Shown here piece by piece: positions 50,233 to 63,401 of a stretch of 64,000 nucleotides of DNA. The notes beneath the pieces were generated by a model. It saw nothing but the letters and a program-made list of their open reading frames with translations, made no database searches and had not been told where the DNA came from. The stretch's first letter is position 1; every line of letters begins with the position of its first letter. Source of the stretch: Diphasiastrum complanatum (Eukaryota > Streptophyta > Lycopodiopsida > Lycopodiales > Lycopodiaceae); NCBI GenBank assembly GCA_029204225.1, contig CM055109.1, forward strand, positions 37,048,991-37,112,990, in the 5' to 3' direction. The position numbers and the translations under genes are program-made.

Positions 50233-53200
50233 CATGATAGCTTTACGATCCCGAGACTGCTCATTTGTCTGTGAAAGAGTCCTTTGTCCATGGCTTTGGT
50301 GGGGTTTGTTCCTATGAAGGTGGTCTGCATCATCTTCTTTTCAATTAGATCCCTGATCAAGTGATACTTGATCGCAATATGCTTCATTTTTTCTGGAATG
50401 GAACACGGGATCTTTCGTCAGGTGTATTGGAGAGGTGCTGTCCATCTGCAAGACCAGAGGCTCGTTCATTGTTTCGACCAATTTGTCCAGGAACTGCCTT
50501 AGCCAGATTATCTCGTTGGCCATCTTTGCTGCTGCTACGTACTTTGCTTCGCAGGATGACTGGGGTACAACGGTCTGCTTCTTGCTGACCCAGAAAACTA
50601 CTGCTCCTGATGTGATGGTGCATCCTCCTGAGATGCTTTTACAATCGTCCTTGAGAGATGCCCAGCTAGCATCGCTGTAGGAAAGTATCCTGAAACTTGC
50701 ACCATGACAATAACACAAGCCATAATCCCTCGTTAATTGAAGATATTGCAAAATTCGTTTCACAATCTTCCAATGTGCCAAGCCTGGATTCATGCAAAAT
50801 TGGCTCATCCTGAATACTGCATAAGCAATTTCAGGACATGTGTTGTCTACAAGGTATATCAATGATCCTATCAGCTTCCTGTAAGGTGTGAGCTGCATTC
50901 GTTCTCTCTCTTCCTCAGTCTTTGGACAGTCGTCGCTTGTCAGCACCGCCTCTGCGAGTATTAGAGTATTCGCTCCTTTGCAGCTCAGCATCCCAAAGTC
51001 CTCTAGGATCTTCTGGGTGTATTTGGACCGGTGAAGGTATAACTTACTTCCCTCGTAGTCCTTTCAATTTGTAAGCCTAGGTAACACCTGGCTTCTCCCA
51101 GATCCACGATCTCAAAATGTTTCGAGATGTCTGCTTTTACTTCAGCAATTAGTTGCTCACTCCTGCAAAGCATCAGAGGGTCGTCCACATACACAGCCAC
51201 AATGATGATCTGCCCATTTGTAACTCTGACATATACATTGGAATCAGCGAACAGAGGCTTGAATCCTAATGATTTCAGGGCTTGAACTTTCTTTTTGTAC
51301 CATTGTCGGGATGATTGTTTCAAACTGTAGATACTTCTGTGCATTCTGCATGCATAGTCAGGAAGTGAATTTGAGACACATCCTGGGGGTTGATCCATGT
51401 AGACATCTTCATCTAATTCGCCATGCAAGAAGGCTGTCTTCTCGTCCACAATGTGGATCATGAGGTCATAAGCTACTGCATATGCAAATAACAGACGTAG
51501 GGTCGAATGTCTGACAACAGGAGAGAAAGTTTTAGAGTAGTCAATACCATATCTCTGAGAGAAACCTTTCACTACTAGTCTTGCTTTATATTTCGTGATG
51601 TTCTCATCTGGTCCGTATTTGAGCTTGAAAACCCATTTGCATTTGATAGTCTTGTGCTTATGTGGCAATGGCTCCAACGTCCATACCTGATTCTTCCTCA
51701 TGGACTCCATCTCTTCGTTCATGGCTTGCTTGGATCCATCTGTCCTTCTCTGGACTATCAATTGCTTCCTCGAAAGTCTGTGGTTCACCACTGAATCCGC
51801 AGAACTCTTCTGATGTGGAAGCTGAGCTACCTGGCACATATCTTGTTGGCGCTCTTCGTGGTCTTGTCGACCTTCTGGGAGATCCTCATGGAACAACTAT
51901 GCTTTTGCCCTTTTCTGCTTTGCTTGGTCCAAAAACATTTTGGTTTATAGGAACTGCGGCAACAGGTTGCCTCTCGAATCTTTCTTTGTCAGATTCGTCG
52001 CTCGAATGGGAGACGACTCAAAAATCTTTGTTTTCGTGTTCGTATTCTGCTCCCTTTGTTGTTGGCGGCAGGTCATAGTATTGTCTCTCCAGAACTTCGT
52101 AGCTGACAAGATCATCATTGGCCATTGTCCTGCTCTCATCGAATCTGACATCTCTCACTGTTTTTACAATGTTCGTGTCTGGTACGTAGACTCTGTAGTA
52201 TGACGAATTGTTGTCATAACCTACCAGAAATCCCTGCTCGGCTTTCTCATCAAGCTTCTTTCGAAGCTTATCAGGAATATGTGCATAAGCTGCACAACCA
52301 AAGATTTTGACGTAAGAAAGGTTGGGCCACCATAGCTCATGTGGTGTCGTGTGAGGGACATCAGACTTCCCTGTTCTGTTCTGGATGTATGCGACTGTAG
52401 CTATTGCTTCAGCCCACAGTGCCCTTGGAGCTTTCAAGTAGGCCATCATGCATCTAGCTGCTTCAATCAGGGTCTTGTTCTTTCGTTCAGCAACACCATT
52501 GTGCTACGGTGTGTAGGCTGCAGTTCTTCTGTGAATGATGCCACGATCATTGCATAAGTCAGTGAAGCGATTTGAGATGTATTGCCACCTCAATCTGTTC
52601 TGATCTGCTTCACTTTGCTGCCTGTACATCTTTCAGTCCAATTCACATATTCTGTGAATTTATCAAGTGCTTCAGATTTATTCTGACTAAAATACACTCT
52701 GGCAAATTTGCTATAATCATCAATGAAGGTTATATAATACTTTGATCCTCCTACTGAGATCACATTCAATGGACCGCAGATGTCAAAATGCACTAGCTCC
52801 AAAATCTTAGTTGTTCTGTAGGAGTCTTTGATGAATGGAGTGCGTGACATCTTGCCTTTCAAATATGCATCACAGGTGGTTAGATTGGTTGCATTCGAGA
52901 TGCTCACCCCTGTTATTGCTCCATGATGGCTTGCTTGGTAAAGTGCCATTGAGTTCATGTGGCAGAGTCTCCTGTGCCACAGAGTGTCTGGCTGGTCATC
53001 ATGAGTCTGATGCACCTGATCTGCAGGTAGGCGTACCTTCAGATGATATAGGTTTCCTTTACTTCTGCCTTGAGCGATCAAAATATTGGTACTGGCATCA
53101 ATCACATTGCATGTTTCGTCAGAAAACGTCACACGCATCCCTACATCTGCTATTCTTGCTACAGAGAGCAAGTCTTGTTGCAGAGTAGGCACGAACAGAA

Positions 53201-54623
53201 CGTCTTCGAGTCATTTGTCTTTGCCATTGGTGTTGAGCCATAGTGAACCAATACCGTTCATTTGATGTCTAGATCCATCTCCAAGAACTATGATCTTGAA
53301 GGATTTGCACTTCTAAAATCAAACATGATTCGTCTTGATGTCATGAAGTGTGAGGTGGCTCCTGAATCTAGGATCACCTCATGTGTGTCAGATGTTGATG
53401 CTGCACACACGTCTTCACAGATATAGGCAGTCGAACAATTTCTGTTCATTCTTTCTTCGCCCATTTTTTAGCTCTCGGGCTCCTCGACATAGGATGAACT
53501 ATTGATGTTCTCCTGTCTATTCTGTGCTGATTTGTTTCTCGGGTTCTAGCGGCAATCCATGGATGCGTGACCCTTTTTATGGCAATGGATACACTCAATC
53601 TTGGGATTGAGCTAGCATGTATCTACTGTATGCCCGTCTCTTCTACATCTCACGCAAGTTTTCTTGTCTGCACCTTGTTGTTTCAACCTCCCTTTGCTCT
53701 TCCAGTTGCCTTTGTCGGTTCCCCTGCTTGCTGATCACGATCCTACCTCTGATTCAACTCCCTCTTAGGCTTAAATTGTTTCTTGGATTTTTCTTTGTTG
53801 TCGTAGAGGGCCTGGTCAGAACCATCTTTGTGATCAAGATGTTCTCTGGCCTCGACTTCCTCTCGAATCTCGACAATCGCCTTTTCGAGGTTCATGGCGG
53901 GATCTTTCGCGAGCAGGGTTCTTGTCGTCTGGAATGATCTGGGTAAGGCTCTCAATAGGTACGTAAGCTGCTTCTCAGCTTTTCGAGGTTCATGGGAGGA
54001 TCTTTCGTAAGTAGGGTTCTTGTCGTCTGGAATGATCTGAGTAAGGCTCTCAATAGGTACGTGAGTTGCTTCTCAGCTGACACAACATTCTCTGCTCCAA
54101 AGTTATGTAGTGACAAAAACATATCCTTCATCTTTCTTACAAAAGAAGTGAGATCTTTTCCATCCCACTGCAAATTCGTCAGCTGATCTTCTAGCATCAT
54201 GATTTGACTTCTTGATTTCGTCTAAAATTTGGTGAGTAATGGATCCCACATCTCCTTAGCTTTGGAGAGTGTAGCCAGGTCAAGTGTGAGACTATCTTCG
54301 ATGGAAGATGATAGCAAGGCTGTTGCCTTGTCATTTTTCTCCCTCCATTCGCGTAGCTCCTTGTCTGTTGTCGTAGGCATTTCTTCGGTGCCATCCACCC
54401 AGGGGAATAGCCCTTCACCCTTGAGTATCAATGATGTCTTAACTTTCCAGGCTAGAAAGCTAGATCCTGAAGAATCAAGTATTGTGAAGATCTTGCTTTG
54501 CATGTTGTTGATTGAAGCCATTGCTTCTTGGAGTCTGTTCCGTTGTTGATGGTTGTTTGTTTGAATGCTTGGCCTCCTGGATCTGCTAGCTTCTCGGCTA
54601 TGTTAGAATATGACAAGATGATT
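50233..54623 (-). mobile_element. Copia element B, internal region with gag and pol (decayed)
   Basis: From 54521 downward: gag (MASINNMQSKIF, LKGEGLFPWVDGT); a 98-bp tandem duplication inside gag (53881 and 53979); zinc knuckles (about 53660-53560, CIHCHKKGHASMDC); protease (LDSGATSHF, about 53370); pre-integrase (DTLWHRRLCHMNS) and integrase (53192-52018; YITFIDDYSKFARVYF, WAEAIATVAYIQNRT, FLVGYDNNSSYYRVY); RT (51896-51003; LHGELDEDVYMDQPPG, VYVDDPLMLCRSE); and RNase H (50991-50341; SYSDASWASLKDDCKS). In the RT catalytic box the usual YVDD is followed by P-L. A few frameshifts and stops remain, so it is dead but fairly recent. Gag builds the particle; pol copies and integrates the element. 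Confidence 0.93.
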
Positions 54624-54636
54624 GGCTCTGATACCA
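54624..54636 (-). other. Primer binding site (tRNA-Met initiator type) of Copia B
   Basis: The reverse complement reads TGGTATCAGAGCC, one base from the LTR edge at 54638. Confidence 0.92.
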
Positions 54637-54637
54637 C

Positions 54638-56460
<1,823 letters not shown>

Positions 56461-58298
56461 CCTGAGGAAAGATTGGGAATATAAGTCATTAGATCTTCTC
56501 AATCTACTTTCATTTGTCATGAGAAATATAATAATTCTATTCTAAAAAGATTTCATATGATAGATGCAAAACCTAGTGATACACCTATGGAGTCTCATGT
56601 AAAGCTAACTATAAGAGGTAGTGAAAGATCCTCCAATGACATTACTCTCTATAGAAAGCTAGTTGGTTCACTCATCTATCTAACCATTACTAGACCAGAT
56701 CTAAGCTATTGGGTTAGAAGATTGAGTCAATTCATGCAAGATCCTATTGAGGAGCATTAAAAGCTAAGAAAATGAGTTTTGAGGTACATCATTGGAACTT
56801 GAGATTTTGGCATATTGTATGAGGGATCAACATCTAATATTTTTGGATTTTCAGACTCGGACTATGTTGGAGATGTAATGGATAGGAAATTCATTAGTGC
56901 TCATTGTATTTTTATTAGTGATGGAGCTATATCATGGATGTCGAAGAAACAAGCCACTATCTCATTGTCATCTAGTGAGGCCGAGTACAAAGCTCTTACA
57001 CATTGCACAAAGGAGATGATATGGATCAAGAGGATGATCAAGGATCTTCACTTGATGGATTTTTCAAAGAGCCCAATCATCTTTTGTGACAATCAATCAA
57101 CCCAAAGGTTGGCAACCAATCCTATCTTTCATGCTAAGAGCAAGCATATTGAGGTGCAATATCATTTTGTGAGGGACCAAGTCATTGCAAAGGAGGTGGA
57201 GCTTCAACATGTGTTTGATGTGATTAACACGCGACGTGTGCACAGTCGCGGATGCAAAACAATTTGGATGGATTTCAGATATGATTGCTGGTCACTGCCA
57301 GCTGTACCATTCCTACAGTCCTTCAGAATGTAGACAAACACTGCTGATCTACGTTTTAGATTAATACAACATTCAACAAAATTCAACCAGTGTGCGGAAT
57401 TGATAAAGTGAGTGAATGAGATACACAAACGATGGCGGACAACAATTCATTCAAGATCAAACAAGATAAGACTGATATGTGCGTAATGGCTACAATATCA
57501 TCTATTGATCTTCTCATTTTTTGTGCACTGTATGACAGACCCACACAACGCATTGGCATGGGAGAAGCGGTGCTCTCCCATGAGTAATGTCTCACTTACT
57601 AGCGGCCTTCTTGGATCTCTGTGGATCCTGCTTACAAAACTTGTCTCGCTCACAGGCGGACTTCTATTCTGTATTTTGTCTGTCTATCTTGCTTACTAGC
57701 ATTAGACTTCTTCATCTTTGTCATGCATCAACCAGAAGGTATATAGTCGCGTCGTGTAACTTCTAGATTAGAGTGATTAAACATCTACAACTAATTATGA
57801 ATTACAAGAGTGGCAGATTAGCCATGACCTAGAGTGCATATGCTAATGTCATGATATCAGATCAGATATCTGTACTTCTTGGTACTTGCATGATCTTGCT
57901 GGTCCTTTTTGGAAGCGTGAGGGTAGAAAAAGGTGTCGTGACGATTTTCGTGTCTCTTCAAATCGTTTGACTTTCTCGTCGTCTGACTTTCTCCTACTGT
58001 ATCGCGAAAAATTCTCTTTCGCAAATTTTTCACGTTCGTGTCTTTTTGTCAGGGTGTTTGCGAACATTTTCGCTTTGTGTCTTTTGACTTTCGCGTTCGC
58101 GAACATTTTCGTCAAGCAGAGGGCTGAAAGCTAGCAAAGCTTTGGTAATAGAAACATTTTGTTTCTTAAGTGTCCTCAAGGGAATGTGTAGCTGATATCT
58201 TCACCAAAGCATTGGGAAAGCACTTGTTCATGAAGCATAGGACTTCACTTGGAGTGTTATCAAAGTCTATGCTAAAGCTAGTTGAAGAGGGAGTGTGA
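56461..58298 (+). pseudogene. Copia element D: RT end and RNase H, split by a solo LTR
   Basis: RT and RNase H read SDTPMESHVKLTI, YRKLVGSLIYLTITRPDLSY, FGFSDSDYVGDVMDRK, SLSSSEAEYKALTHCTKEMI and HAKSKHIEVQYHFVRDQ up to VELQH at 57210. They resume at 58170 with SSRECVADIFTKALGKHL and end with VEEGV* at 58298. Two stops near 56758-56775 and one near 56806 interrupt the frame. The 954-bp insert between the halves is an LTR1 solo LTR. The element lacks gag and integrase; its left end touches the GA array. Confidence 0.9.
57216..58169 (-). repeat. Solo LTR, LTR1 family (954 bp)
   Basis: It interrupts the Copia D RNase H frame. The flanks are GTGTT (57211-57215) and GTGTC (58170-58174), a five-base target duplication with one change. 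The left end is TGATGTG; the right end is TTTCTTAA where other copies have TTTCTTCA. It is the most complete LTR1 copy in the window, with TTCGCGAA-like motifs clustered at 57995-58110. Confidence 0.88.
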
Positions 58299-58745
58299 AA
58301 GATTCAGGTAGTTTGATCATATTTGCTACATTTCTATATTTGACAAATTGAGGCCAACTTTGTTTTAGACCTAGAGTTTGACTTTTCAAAGTTCATTAGT
58401 CTAAATTTCATTTGAATTAACACTTTTTGAAAGTGTGGGAAAGTTAGAAGTCGAGTTTGAGTAGATTCAAATTTGAATGTTGGGTACTTTGAATCTAGAC
58501 CCCTCTATGTCATTTCATGCTTATACATGGTTTTCTTGGGTTCTACTATCCATTGGTGCACTATACTTGTGATTGCATGCAATTCTATGTGTAGAATGAT
58601 CTATATTTGTTATTTTTGGATCCACACGTGTGAAATATAGTAGCGTGCTGGTTTTGTATGGACAACAACAATACTTTATCTTTTTGATTCATGTTTGATC
58701 AAGTTCTATTAAAGTATGCATCTCATTTTGTGTGTAGATGCTGAT
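58294..58745 (+). repeat. Probable 3' LTR of Copia D
   Basis: TGTGAAAGATTC follows the purine tract GAAGAGGGAG, and the RNase H stop codon overlaps the LTR start. The right boundary is not fixed. It gives way to Gypsy sequence near 58750. Confidence 0.55.
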
Positions 58746-58749
58746 TTTT

Positions 58750-59640
58750 CTACATTGGTGAGATTGGTAGAGTAGCTTCTTTTGTAACCCAGGATCTTTT
58801 TATGCATTGGATCATCATTGATTTGAAATCCTTCACAGACAACAGGTGAGTGATAGCTTCATTGAGGAAATGAGTTTCGCGATCACTCACGAGTTCCAAT
58901 GGGCACCCAAAACGTACAAAGATATTTTCATACAGGAATTTAACAGTGGAGTTGGCGTCACCCTTCCTCAATGCTTTGGCTTCGACCCATTTGGTCAGGT
59001 AGTCGGTGGCTACAATGATGTAACGAGCTTGGGAGCCACGTGCAGCCGCAGGAATTGGGCCGACATAGTCTATGCCCCATTTCTCAAATGGCATCTCTAG
59101 GTTGTAACGACATTCTATCTTTTTCCTAGGTTTGGTTGAACCATTGGCACACGTCACACCTTTTCACATGGTAATGAATATCTTTGAACATCGTGGGCCA
59201 CCGCAGGCCATGTTGCAACACTTTTTGGTTAGTAGCTTCGTCAGCAGAATGCCATCCGCCTATTCCTTCGTGGGCGATACTACTTGGGGCACTTCTTGTG
59301 TGAGGATGCATCGACATATGATTCCATCATTGCACATGCGATATAGTTGTCTGGCTATCAACTGTCGTTCTATCTAGTTCATCTTGGGGGAAGGACGTCC
59401 TAACATAAGATATCTAATGATGTCAGTAGCCCACCCAGGGACGACGTCGACGTGGAACAAGATGGTGTCAAGGAGTCGTCATCAACCCCTTTACTTTCAG
59501 GACCATTGCAGATCCTTGAGAGGTGATCAGCCAAATAGTGCTGCTTGCCCTTGCGAACGACTATTTTAAAGTCAAACTCTTGGGAAAGCAACAGCCATAT
59601 ATGATAGTTTATCGATTTAGGCAACCTTCTGAACATCTAG
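58750..59640 (-). pseudogene. Ty3/Gypsy pol fragment: RNase H end, HHCC zinc finger, integrase core
   Basis: From high to low: FDFKIVVRKGKQHYLADHLS (RNase H tail, about 59570), HEGIGGWHSADEATNQ...CDVCQ (integrase zinc finger, about 59270-59130), WGIDYVGPIPAAARGS and YIIVATDYLTKWVEAKAL (integrase core with the first two acidic positions), and FGCPLELVSDRETHFLN. The order RNase H then integrase defines Ty3/Gypsy. Both ends are cut and frames shift between segments. Confidence 0.85.
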
Positions 59641-60641
59641 AAAATATGCAGACCTTTAACAAAATTATGATATTTGAGAATTTCCAACCTCTAGCTGTAA
59701 GCCTGTAACCGTCCCAATGGGGATATGCTGATATCGAAGCCGTGATCCCTGTTCCCATCATCTGCATCACGGGCAGTCCAGCTAAATATTTTGATACAGG
59801 CTGCCACAGCCAGACCTGTGGTTTGAAAGACAGGTGTATACTTTCTTTTTAGAAGGTAGAAAACAGAAAGGGTCTTCAGTCACCACAACTTTTTCTCAGC
59901 TTCGAAACGCGAGCCTGGCCCCAATACGTTGCTTTACAGGAATCAGACCTGTTAAGTCGACGACATAACGACTTCCAAAAAAGGTAATGACCAGGGAAGA
60001 TCAAATCGACGTGATGCCAACCGCAAGTATTCCTAACACATGGCGCGCGAGGCCACCAAAAGGAATCTTCGGGAAAAAGAGTCCTGCGCCATCTGCTTCT
60101 GCTTGTAATCAATGCTTCCCTAATTTTTTACACTACACTTCACTACACTACACTACATCCATAAAATTCTAAATGTCCCAGCAGCGTAGCTCCTTACGCC
60201 AATACAAACGTACGTACGCACATGTGTAACGGGTGCCAGGTGGGTGGAGTCACTTCCTGGTCCTCCACCACCGCCCCTGCCCAACCAAGCAAACTTTTCT
60301 CCTCTTGACAGTTTTCCGTTCGGGTCCTAACACGCAATTTTGTACTTTTAGGGGAAGGCCCAGCCTCTTCCTAAGGCCTTCTGTGCATCCAGGGCCCTTT
60401 TTGAAGAGTAGGGCCTTAACTTGCATGTAATGGATACTTGGTGACTATTTTGTCCACTTTTTGAACAACTTAAAAAGCAGAATAGTTATTTATTTTTTTC
60501 CAAAATTTTTTTTGGTGCGCTTTTCAACCTGTGTTAGGAGTCAGACTGCCATGTGGCACTTTTTGACTGGCCATAAAAAGTCAAAGTGCTGATTATTCTT
60601 CATAAAGGACATGTGAATAAAGTCAAAGTATCCATTACGCA
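59641..60641. other. Stretch without recognised features
   Basis: I see no supported gene. A short ACACTTCACTACACTACACT run lies near 60131. The sequence 59725-60110 is less AT-rich than its surroundings and has short open frames on both strands, none recognised. Confidence 0.3.
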
Positions 60642-60779
60642 ATGGAAGGTGCCGTGGGCACAAGCCATTCTGCCTGATTCGGCTTTCAAAATTTTTTTAA
60701 GCTCGGCCCCTCCATGCCTCGCCCAAATTTTTTTGGAAATCCTTACTGGGCAGAATGGCCTGTGCCCGGCTCCTTCCAT
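60642..60779. repeat. Imperfect foldback (about 45-bp arms)
   Basis: ATGGAAGGTGCCGTGGGCAC and AAGCCATTCTGCC on the left pair with the reverse complement of the right arm (ATGGAAGGAGCCGGGCACAG, GCCATTCTGCCCAGTAAGG). They leave a loop of about 40-50 bases with T-rich edges. It may be a MITE-like unit or a hairpin RNA. Confidence 0.75.
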
Positions 60780-61432
60780 AGTATGGCCCCCAAGGCCTTC
60801 TCCCACAACATAATGCCAAGTGATAAGGTAAAGAGGATGCACATTTTGGAGAGAGAATGATAGATTCAAAAAGTGAATGCATATTATGCTATGGAATAAT
60901 CACAAGAAAACAAACGAAACATGAGCACCTGGCGTTACGATAAAAATAAACATCTTCATCACCAATATATTGTTACCAAGTTTGCATGACTCAAGCGTCC
61001 ACTTCCATGCACCATTTAAGTTTCTTATATTTTGCAATGCACATTACCAACCACTTGCTTGATCTTAATGCCTAGTGCTCATATTTTCTTTGTATTTTGG
61101 AGGCATCTCTAGAAGCGCAATGTTCATGTCAATATAGAACCAGAATTCTTTGTGAGCAATTTTGTTATAATTTTCAAGTGACAAAGTTATGATGGGATGT
61201 GCATGTGCACATCCAATGTCAGGCTGCCACATAGCGCATGCACATTCTATCAAAAAAATCGAAATGTCTTTTTTTATGAAAAATGAAAAAACCAAAAAAC
61301 AATAAAAAACAAATTTCTAGAAAAAAAACAAAAAAAAATGTGCAACAAAAAAATGTGAAAAAAAATCCGAAATAAAAATTCAGATTTTTTTTTTTGAAAA
61401 AAACGTGAAAAATTTTCGCAAAAAATATGACC
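60780..61432. other. AT-rich stretch with A homopolymers
   Basis: No gene is seen. From 61255 the + strand is dominated by A runs, which give a spurious Phe-rich frame on the - strand. Confidence 0.35.
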
Positions 61433-61460
61433 AAATAAATAAATAAATAAATAAATAAAA
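61433..61460 (+). repeat. (AAAT)n microsatellite
   Basis: Seven AAAT units. Confidence 0.95.
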
Positions 61461-61553
61461 TCCTTCGCACATGTCACATATCACTACTGTTGCTCCAGTT
61501 GAGACGTTACATCGTGCTCTGTCACTGTCAAATTTACTTGGGCCACTTGATTG

Positions 61554-61784
61554 TTAGTTGGCCCTGGTGGTGCTTGGTAATGCCATGCGCTGCTGATTCA
61601 TTGGTGCTCCAAACCGTGGTGCCGCATAAGGTGCCCCTTGATGGTAATGATAAGAGGTCTGGTATTGAGCCCTCTTATGCTGAATAATTTGGGTGTTGAA
61701 TGGATAGAACGTTGTTTCGTGAGATGATGTGTTGCACAGATGGCAATACTTGATGCTAACATAAAATGCACTCTGAAAATGCAA
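61554..61784 (-). pseudogene. Possible gag zinc-knuckle fragment
   Basis: The frame reads YCHLCNTSSHETTFYPFN and then a Gln/Tyr/Pro-rich tail (QTSYHYHQGAPYAAPRFGAP). The spacing C-X2-C-X4-H-X4 fits a CCHC knuckle whose last Cys is Tyr. It would be the end of a Ty3-type gag. Evidence is limited to this short stretch. Confidence 0.4.
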
Positions 61785-61849
61785 ATTCTAGCCAAAAAAA
61801 CTTTCGTGACAAACTAATATAATTAAATCACGAATGATTTGCGACACTC

Positions 61850-62100
61850 GAATAATTTTCGTTCAAGTTGGATCAAGCAGGCTCTGTAACAAAACCAAAC
61901 GAAACGAGACAAATTCTAAACGAAAACGAAACGAAACGAAACTTAAACGAACTCTGACATTGATCCATGCTGGAAGCACACAGATCGCGACATGAAACGA
62001 AACGAAACGAAAGAATTCGCGACAAGATCAATCAAGCTCTGTAACGAGACGAGACGAGACGAAACGAAACGAAACGAAATCTAGGTGAGCTCTGTCATTG
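61850..62100 (+). repeat. (CGAAA)n / (CGAGA)n runs with TTCGCGA motifs
   Basis: Pentamer runs lie at about 61895-61950, 61996-62020 and 62042-62080. They sit at the inner end of the LTR1 copy to their right and are not found in the other LTR1 copies. Confidence 0.75.
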
Positions 62101-62169
62101 ATTTACCCTTGTAGCCAAGTGATCACGAAGCGAATCACAAAGCGAAAGGATTCGCGAACGAGATTAGTT

Positions 62170-62788
62170 CGTCAGGAATTCAGATGTGATCGCTGGTCAC
62201 TGCCGGCTGTATCACTCCTACAATCCTTCAGAGAGTAGTCAGACACTGCTGATCTACGTTAACAAATTAATGCAACATTCAACAAGATCAAACCAAAGTG
62301 CAGAATAGAATGAACAAGCGAATCAGACACATGAATAGTAACAAACAAATTTACATAAAAGATCATACAATCATCTAGAATAATAATGTGCACAACAACT
62401 ACAAAATTATCTATTGATTTTTTTGATTTTTCAAGCACTGCATGCAGATCCACACAGTGTGTTGGCGTGAGAGAAATACAGTTCTCTCATGAATTCGAGT
62501 CTCGCTTACTAGCGGACTTGTGGATCTATAGATCCTATGCAGAATTGTCTCGCACGCAGGCGGACTGGTATTTTGTATTTTTCGTCTTCTGACGTCTTGT
62601 CTTGCTTACTAGCATTAGACTTACTGTAATATGCATCAACCAGAAAGTATATAGTTCGCGAACAATTTTGTGTCACATCTTGTAACTTACAGATTAGAAA
62701 AGATTACACATCTACAACTAAATCGCGAATTGCAAGAGTGGCAAATTAGCCACGATCTAGAATACTTTTGATGATGTCATGTTATCAG
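62170..62788 (-). repeat. LTR1-family fragment, interrupted by Copia E
   Basis: GATCGCTGGTCACTGCCGGC, CTGCTGATCTACGTT, GTTGGCGTGAGAGAAATACA and CAACCAGAAAGTATATAG match the other LTR1 copies. The match stops at TTATCAG (62788), where the solo LTR1 continues and this one meets a new LTR. Confidence 0.85.
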
Positions 62789-63401
62789 TGCTGAATTCAC
62801 GTGTGTGGGATGTCCTACACATGTACTTTTGATCTCCTAAGCCCAATAATACCATAAAGATCAGACTAGCATTGGTTGACAATAGGAAAGCTGATCATAC
62901 AAGAAATACTATTGTGGTACAAGCAAGATCTGTCAACAAAACATAAGACTAAGCATCATAAATGCCTCTACTCGGCTAGAGAGAGAAAATAGGAAGTTCA
63001 AAACTCGTGGAGAGAGAGAGGGCACAAAGAGCTTGTCTCCAAATTTGCATTACACACAAATTTCATCATTTTCTCAATGAGAGTACATCACATATATATA
63101 GATCCATGGACTCTTCTCCTACTTTGAGTTGAATTGGAGTTGTGGATCCACCTCTCAAGCTATCTAGACTTATCCAAGCCACCTCACTATGTCTAATTGT
63201 GCCACCTAGTCTTTTCATGCATTAAATGTGGCATGTAAAGTACAAATGGCAATTTCTATGGTAGCTCGAGTTTCTACTTCTACCTACCTTGAATATCTTA
63301 TTCTAAGATGGGTCTCTACTAAGCCAAAAGAGCTCAATTCATCTTTGACATTTTTAGGACCCCTACTCAGAACATTAGATAGATTTTTCAATATTTTGAC
63401 A
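62789..63401 (-). repeat. 3' LTR of Copia element E (613 bp)
   Basis: In own direction it begins TGTCAAAATATTG (63401) after the purine tract AGGAGGAG and ends CACGTGAATTCAGCA (62789), so both termini fit TG...CA. It sits inside the LTR1 copy. Confidence 0.8.

Noticed and set aside
61219-61477. Phe-rich membrane-like frame on the - strand
   Set aside because: It is produced by A homopolymers on the + strand.
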